A program made the translations under genes and the position numbers. The notes below the pieces were generated by a model. That model made no database searches, was not told the DNA's origin, and saw only the letters and a list, made by a program, of their open reading frames with translations. Shown here piece after piece: positions 57,467 to 64,000 of a stretch of DNA of 64,000 bases. The DNA comes from Capitella teleta (Eukaryota > Annelida > Polychaeta > Capitellidae): assembly GCA_000328365.1 (NCBI GenBank), contig KB309217.1, forward strand, positions 24,534 through 88,533, written 5' to 3'. Numbering within the stretch: the first letter of the stretch is position 1; every line of letters starts with the position of its first letter.

Positions 57467-58635
57467 GCGTATTTGTTAACATATAATTATTTAATTTATA
57501 CAATTTATTTATATAAAAGATAATAATATAAAAAAAACCACAACATATAGCTAACTTATATAAACAGTGAAAGATCCATCGAGTTATTCGTCCGTGATTA
57601 ATTATTCATCAAAATCTAAAAACACACGGCCTTAATATTGTTCTTTTGATTATTGTAGGGCAAATTGGACCAACCACGTATAAGAACCAACCATTTACAC
57701 TTTGTTTTCATCGGGGATATTATATTATGCGCCGGAAATGTCGATTTTGAATGCTTCATGTGCAGTCACCCAATGAAATGCCGTCCATTTCATCCATTGC
57801 CTGCAAGGCAGACCGGCACCATTATCATATAATCGCATACTAAGTTTTCTTGGCAATTGTGCACGTACATGTGTATGCTAAATAGTAATTTATGTGCCCC
57901 TGTTATGTATTAACATTAAAAATTCAAAGGGTAACCCTATGCAATTAACTTTTGTGATGAATAAATGGGAAGGGCGCTTTGTGCAAATTTTGTCGCATGG
58001 TGCGATTGCTGTAGCATTCATTTATTTATAATTCGGATATTACATAAGAAATTGATCTTGACAGTTCATCAAATGTGGGTTCAAAGTTCGAAGTGAAACA
58101 ATTAGCCAAATAATTAATTAAAGATCGAGCCCGTAAATTAATTAACCGTGGGCTACAACCGTTACACGGTGGAGAATTGGGTCCTTTCATTGCCAGGGTA
58201 ACCTTGTAAATTGTAACCAAGGACAAGACAAAAGATTTCTTGATCCAACGAATTAGTACATGGATTGACAACAAAAGATGCATGAAGACGCAATCGCATA
58301 TTGTAACATAAATTCACTCGCATTTTTCTGTCGAAATGCTCTCTGGGTTTCATGAATGCTGTTAGGCATTCATGAATTAGGCATTCATGAGGGGCTACAT
58401 ACAATTACTTGGTCCATTCTTTTGTCATCCCGATGCAGAAAGATATGGCGCGAAGATTAACCGCTGTCCGCAGAGTTTGGAAGATGACTCGCCCGTAGAA
58501 CCCCCAACCCCTCACCATCGACACCCGTGGCTCCCATGTAGAACCCCCATTTTAATGATTTATAAGAAATTTATAATTTAAAATTTAAAATTTATAACCA
58601 AAAGAAATAAATAACAAAGAGGTGTATTTTGATTT

Positions 58636-58806
58636 CTGTTTTGAAGTTGTTTTGAAGTTGTTTTGAAGTTGTTTTGAAGTTGTTTTGAAGTTGTTTTGAA
58701 GTTGTTTTGAAGTTGTTTTGAAGTTGTTTTGAAGTTGTTTTGAAGTTGTTTTGAAGTTGTTTTGAAGTTGTTTTGAAGTTGTTTTGAAGTTGTTTTGAAG
58801 TTGTTG
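58636..58806. repeat. 11-bp tandem array
   Basis: About 15 near-perfect head-to-tail copies of TTGTTTTGAAG. Because 11 is not a multiple of three, three units make an 11-residue periodic frame on the minus strand (KQLQNNFKTTS). This is a property of the array, not a gene. Confidence 0.95.
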
Positions 58807-60030
58807 GCTGATCGAGAGAAAGGTTCAGTCTCAAATCTTCTGTCCTATTTAAGTATTCCTCTTTTTTACTCTTCTACTTTGCTGAGCTGCATGTTTTTCT
58901 GTGTCCAAAGATTCACCGTTAATTATGTGTTACATAATTATTTCGCTCAGCTAGATATAATTACTACCCACACGGGGTGGTGTACGTAGTTTCATGTGCG
59001 CACAGGTATTATGGACCATGAATTCACTCTGAGTTTCAGGTTATACATATTGTATTGACTTCCTGCTATGACCAGTAATAAAATATAATTAATAAATATT
59101 TGTGATTTATTAAAACTAATCCAACTAAATCCTCCAAGTTAAATGACACGGTTGGGCGCTTTCTTGCAAACGGTGTCAGTCCAGAAAACTTGAACGGATT
59201 TTCTGCTCGACTTTTAGTTTCAATTTCGAGACATAGAACCGATTATCTCCGATCGCTATTAACACAAGACACTCGCCAATTATACGGAGTAGCGACACCT
59301 TTCCCTCCCTATAGTTTTCTCATATTTCGTTGTCGTTTGATCGCTGGCCATTATTTTATTGCGAATAAACTCTAATAAAATTAAATATATAATTAAGTAC
59401 TGGCTTATTTATTTTATTTGCCAAATGAACCACGACCCATTGAATCGCTACCAATAATTGTTCCCAACATGGTCATAGTTATTTCACGTCATTCTGAGTG
59501 TGCTTAATGAAACAGAATCGGAAGAACAATTAATTTTGTTACAAGTGAGTTGGTTGTAAGCTTCACGCACAGCTCTTCAAGTGGCAGCAAACATCTCAAA
59601 CGGCAGTTCTAATTGGATGTAGGCGACGCCGATATATTGGGGCTATCCCAGGCTGAACAACGGAATTATTGTGGGAAAGTTAACGAGAACCGAGATAAAG
59701 GCCTCCCAGCTTCCCAGAGAACTTGTCAACCAATGGCCCGATGGCATGGTCTTATAACGACATTTATGGAATGAATATTCTGTTTTATTTATTACATAAT
59801 TATAATCATGTATAAAGATCTCGGGACGGAGTCTCCAAACCATATTTCATATTCGTCATCTGGTTTTGATCAAACCGCAAGTTCATTTCCGGAACAATGA
59901 CAATTCTTGAGCTTTTAAAATTTGTTATCTACCAAGCAGCAAACACAAGGTGACGATGTCGATCAAATTCGCTGGTCATGAATTACGTAGTGCGTACGTA
60001 CTCCTGTACAGGTATTGTGTAGGCCTATGC

Positions 60031-60468
60031 TTAAAGAGGACCTCTGATTGTTTTGAACTTCTAGCGAATGAGGATGCACCCCAAAAGACAAATACGCCTT
60101 TTGACTGACAAATATTTAGACAATACGCTTGCTGTGGGCTAATTCCTAGATACATCGATTTTGAGAGGTTTAAAAGCTCGCTTACTTCTCGCGTTCGATT
60201 TCATACCGTCGTGACGGGATAAAAGTAATTCTCCTATTGTTAACAAGGGGAGCCGTCGAGTGAGCAGATCTTTCAGCAGTTCCCCATAAAAGAAATCTCG
60301 CACTCATCTCGTTTCAAGCTATTCTGCCTGAACAAGAAATTCGTATTTTATTTTTTCTTGAATATCATTCATAGCTGACTAAATACTTCAAAAACACTCT
60401 CTTGTCACTCACAAAAGCCCATAGAATCGATCTAAAAATGTTTCGAAGTGAACAGAGGTCCTCTTTAA
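60031..60468 (+). mobile_element. TTAA-flanked MITE, family A, copy 2
   Basis: Nearly complete, between TTAA 60031-60034 and TTAA 60465-60468. Ends are AGAGGACCTCTG and CAGAGGTCCTCT. It is the best-preserved copy of the family seen at 2030 and 32941. The right TTAA is shared with the neighbouring family B element. Confidence 0.85.
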
Positions 60469-61175
60469 AGGGATGGGGAACTAAATTTTAAGTGATGTTC
60501 TATTGACTCATAGCACCAATTGATAGCATTCCGTGCCAAAAACACCATGCCTGGATGCAAGCGTAAAGAAATAATGCATTCCGAATATCGGGGTTAGCAT
60601 TGCGCCTATGGGAGAATGGCTTCCATTGCGAAGTATAGGAGGCAAACGTCAGCTGATGGCTTGGTTTGGCTGATGGCTGATTGGTTCCGTTCCCCTCGTG
60701 AAGCTATCGATTTCAGCCAATCAGAGCAGAGCATCTTCGCCATAAAAGGACATCTTTGTTGTTTACGAAACGAAAGCGCATGCGTGGTGCACTCTGGCTG
60801 ACCTTTTTACTGTTTCAGGATGAGAAACATGGTAGGTGTCCTAGAAAATCGCTTGTTAAAATAAGAAAAATAGCAAAAAATATTTGTTTTTCGCGCCTGA
60901 CTGGTGGCAAAATGATTATTCTATCTATTTCCGAAAAGAAAATAAAAAAATATCCAAGGGTTTAGTCGCAGGACACGCTGATATGACGAGGCCCATTGTA
61001 ACAGATGGGAACTCGGTGTTTCATCACAGCTGCTGACGTCACGCCTAGTTAGCAATATATCGCCCGCGAAATCGTTAGCGATGATATTCCTTGTGTGGGC
61101 CAGGCATAGGAATCATTTATGGTGCATCAAATAACGACTCAAAGTCAATTTTTAACCAGTTCTCCCTCCCTTTAA
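60465..61175 (+). mobile_element. TTAA-flanked MITE, family B
   Basis: About 700 bp between TTAA 60465-60468 and TTAA 61172-61175. Inverted ends: left AGGGATGGGGAACTaaaTTTTAAG; right, read inward, AGGGAGGGAGAACTGGTTAAAAA. No transposase frame of useful length. Inside are a CCAAT-type AGCCAATCAGAGC (60715-60727) and a perfect CRE palindrome TGACGTCA (61034-61041). Internal frames such as 60616-60801 show no family similarity. Confidence 0.65.
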
Positions 61176-62401
61176 CTCTCTCTACGCACGTTATGATTGA
61201 GATGAGACTGGGATCACAAAGTGCGTTATGAACGTATCAGTTGTGAGTTTAGTGACCACGCGTACAGTGCCATACAGCGTTACGAACACGCGTTCGATGT
61301 CGACGCGGAGAAGATCTGACTCTATACATACTGTAAATCTAACCGTATGGTACACCTTCGTCAGTTTGCAACAACTTTGTTTTTTTTTTCTTCTAAAAAA
61401 AAAGATGAGATAAATTTGAATGAAATAACGATAAGAAAAATTCAAACAGAAAGTCAAATTTTCCACTTTTTTATTTGGCCGTCTTTTTTTCCTATGGCAA
61501 ATATCAGCAAACCACAAATGCTCAAGATAGAAATGATAAAATGCCAGCATCAGTGAATAAACAAATAAAATAACCAATGATAAGCACTACAAAGTAATCG
61601 TAGAAGACAGGAGTCAGTGTTGAAATGAAGCAACGAAATGAAAACCCTGAAATTGCCATGAAACAAAGCGATACAATTAAACGAAGAACTACAAATAAGT
61701 TTGATTTGCAGCCAAAAGAAGAGGTAATCAATGTTCAATAATATAAAATTGATAATCATTTTAAGCACGATGGGATATTATTGAATAACAGAAGTTGTAG
61801 ATTAATATGATTACATCAACAATTTATAATTAATTAATCAAGCAGTAGAAAATATTAGTCCAAGATCACAGGTCAATTGGGGTCACTAGTACAAAACACA
61901 CATCCAAGGGTATAAAAACATTTTGGATAAAAACAAATCCACAGTAAAAATAAATTTTTATTCCGTAAACCCAAAAATTTTTCTATAAACTATGATTAGT
62001 TACAAAATATTAAATATAACAATTGTTTCTCACATCAAAAAGTGTTCAAAAAGCTTCCAAGAGACAAAAGTAGGTCAAGATTTATTTATGGCGCTTAAAG
62101 AGGAGGTCAGAGGAGGTGAGCTACGATACTACACTGATACCAGGTAGGGAAAACAACACAAGGGAAGGGAAGAATGAAGGGAAGAGATGGTCCCGAATAG
62201 AAGAGAGTGAGATCATGATTTAGTTATCATTTTGATGTCCGTATATTTACCCACAAAACACAATATCAAAATTTATAAAAAAAAAAAAAAAAAAAAAAAA
62301 CACAATGGCGAGCGACGGATCTCAAGAAGCAAGGGTAGATGTTGCGTCATCTTTTTCCCGTAATAATTTAACCATCTGCAGGAGGAGGTGGGTTCTCTTT
62401 C
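61176..62401. other. 3' region of PEDS1
   Basis: Minus-strand AATAAA (TTTATT at 61957-61962) about 440 nt past the PEDS1 stop is a plausible polyadenylation signal, making 61.94-62.40 kb the 3' UTR. A poly-A run lies at 62278-62300. The 128-codon minus frame at 61191-61577 is AT-driven and unconvincing. Confidence 0.5.
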
Positions 62402-63692
62402 TTACGAGGTCTTCTTCGCCCAAGCGAGGTCATCATCCCTCGGTTTATTTCCGGTGGTTTTCTCGATGAGGTTCTCGAAGAACGTCCAGAAACCGATGGC
62501 TTCCAGGGGATGGTTGAGCCAGCCGGTGGTGATGCAGAAGTAGGTCTCATGGGGAGACACGTGGTGGATGCGATGGTGCTTGCGTGGAAGGATGATCTTC
62601 AGGTCTTGCAGGATGGTGATGTACCAGGGCAGGCCAAAGTACGTGTGAGACCATTTGTGGATCTACCAAAGAGAACTATTGTTATTAATATGTATTCGCA
62701 TAAGTTATTGTCCCTGGGCGATATGATTCGCTGCCGATCTTACTCGACGTCTCGTGCATAAAACTTTAGCTTCCATATAAGGCGATCGGCAATCTCGATT
62801 CGAGGCCGACCGCCTCCGATGATAAACACGGGAAAATCGAAGTATCATAAGGAGTTCGGCAATCCTCGGCAACACTCGGAGGAGACTCAACACGTGACCT
62901 CTCGCGAACGTAAACAAGAGAATATATTAGCCGAGCAACTTCTCACTTCAATTTTGCGCGAATAGACTGATTATTACAGGATGCTACGAATGCACTCACA
63001 TCACTCATCAGCAACACTTGTAGCAAGGGATCATTACTCATTAGCAAGAGGTGCTTATTATTCAGACGTTCCTGAGTGACATCCACGGCTCAAGACGACG
63101 CTCTTATCTCAGGAGTGAAATCCAAAGCTGTTGCTTTTATGGAATTCTTCATAGGATTTCCCAATTATAACTCCTGACAGCCTCTTCATGCCTTATTTCC
63201 CAGATGAAATGTTCAGTTCAGACTCACAACAAATAGTAACCGGTAGTTATCTAACAAGGGTCGTTCAGGACCGAATTGTCCCAGTGCTCAGCAAAGTCTA
63301 GTTTCAGAGGTGAATTTAGCAGAAGTCATTCTTCAACTACCGATCAACATTCACACGGTAGAACTTGGTATTTTGCTTAATGGTATGTAAAAAAAACTCG
63401 AGTCTAAGAACTGTGTCTCCCCAAGTGAGATCATGCATCAAAAAATAAAATATTTAATTAAATAAAAATTCACCTGATTCGTGAAGCTGATGAAGATTGC
63501 GAGGAGAAAGACAAACATTTCCCAGTTGTACGTTTCCTGAATCTGCGCTGGGGAGTACGTGAGGAACTTGTAGGCCATGAAAGCCAGGAAAGGAACCGTC
63601 ACAGCAAAGTTGTCGCCATTTGTCTCAACAAAGTCATGTCTGGTGATGGCGGTGGGGTCGATATGGTGTTCTCTGAATGGACGGATGAACGC
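62402..63692 (-). CDS. PEDS1: plasmanylethanolamine desaturase, C-terminal part
   Basis: An ER membrane desaturase that introduces the vinyl-ether double bond of plasmalogens (PEDS1/TMEM189, Kua family). Two exons are visible: 63692-63474 and 62662-62402, joined FTNQ|IHKWSH, with stop TAA 62402-62404. The first begins AFIRPFREHHIDPTAITRHD and contains a hydrophobic segment (MFVFLLAIFISF). The second has the His-rich metal-binding set HKWSHTYFGLPWY, PRKHHRIHHVSPHETYFCIT and GWLNHPLEAIGFW, very close to human. The C-terminus NKPRDDDLAWAKKTS matches the human end. The N-terminal exons lie beyond the right edge, because only an acceptor (CCATTGCAG) precedes 63692. I see no fusion to a ubiquitin-conjugating domain here, unlike the human TMEM189-UBE2V1 read-through, but that partner would be downstream on the minus strand, where none is visible. 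Confidence 0.95.
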
Positions 63693-64000
63693 CTGCAATG
63701 GTCAAGTAATTAGGTCAATATTATGTTATTGGGTCATCGTTATTAGCAACAGTGAGCAAAGAGCAGGAGGATTAGTTATGAGAACTATTTCGTGAAGGTT
63801 AATAACTTTGATACAATAGATAAAACAAAACAATGCATTGCATAAGAATCAAGAAGGTTTGTTATCTGTGCTTATCTGCACATTTCAGGCGACACGTGTT
63901 GACCCTAGATTATGAAAACATCACGACGCAATTCATTGAAGAGCGACGTGAGATATCTCGTAACTCAACAGCACAGTAATTGAGATAATTCTTAACATAT
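63693..64000 (-). other. PEDS1 intron, running off the window
   Basis: Sequence upstream of the PEDS1 exon at 63692. No further exon is recognisable before the window ends. Confidence 0.7.

Noticed and set aside
58592-58834. Repeat protein KQLQNNFKTTS on the minus strand
   Set aside because: Arises from the 11-bp tandem array, which is periodic in all frames.
61191-61577. 128-codon minus-strand frame
   Set aside because: AT-driven, no family resemblance, no start or splice context.

Overview
This is an animal nuclear genome, from an invertebrate rather than a vertebrate. The genes carry spliceosomal introns with GT-AG ends and include metazoan signalling, cytoskeletal and ciliary genes. Many introns in the minus-strand cluster are only about 40-60 bp. 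The intergenic DNA is AT-rich and holds invertebrate-style MITEs, a tRNA-derived SINE and a CR1-type LINE. I cannot name the phylum from the sequence alone. Base 41 is an N.

Layout. Plus strand, 3.2-9.3 kb: a large Ser/Gly/Tyr-rich, mostly disordered protein of unknown family, with its 5' end not found. At 9.9-11.2 kb lies an inverted pair of young SINE copies. Plus strand, 12.0-26.7 kb: a full-length FHOD-family formin in 17 exons (1468 aa). It meets a minus-strand cluster tail-to-tail at about 27.7 kb: ADAT1 (27.8-29.4 kb), an ATRIP-like checkpoint protein (30.2-31.9 kb, intronless CDS) and TBC1D32/Broad-minded (34.4-40.7 kb, roughly thirty short exons). A decayed CR1-type LINE fills 43.5-45.7 kb. 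Minus strand, 48.5-56.2 kb: a complete G-protein alpha-o gene (354 aa) whose human exon boundaries are all kept. It also has a second copy of the 129-nt exon 5, which encodes switch I. At 60.0-61.2 kb two different TTAA-flanked MITEs abut and share one TTAA. Minus strand, 62.4-63.7 kb: the C-terminal part of a PEDS1/TMEM189-type plasmanylethanolamine desaturase, running off the right edge.

The genes are unrelated housekeeping, signalling and cytoskeletal functions and do not form a pathway: actin assembly (FHOD), tRNA editing (ADAT1), the ATR checkpoint (ATRIP), ciliary Hedgehog-related function (TBC1D32), heterotrimeric G-protein signalling (Go) and plasmalogen synthesis (PEDS1). I see no bacterial-type system, CRISPR array or toxin. 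The most interesting items are the duplicated switch-I exon of Go, two candidate in-frame microexons at the FH1-FH2 border of FHOD, a palindromic two-way polyadenylation signal between FHOD and ADAT1, and the small-element biology (shared TTAA MITEs, inverted SINE pair, a hAT-like insertion in a formerly ~60-bp intron).
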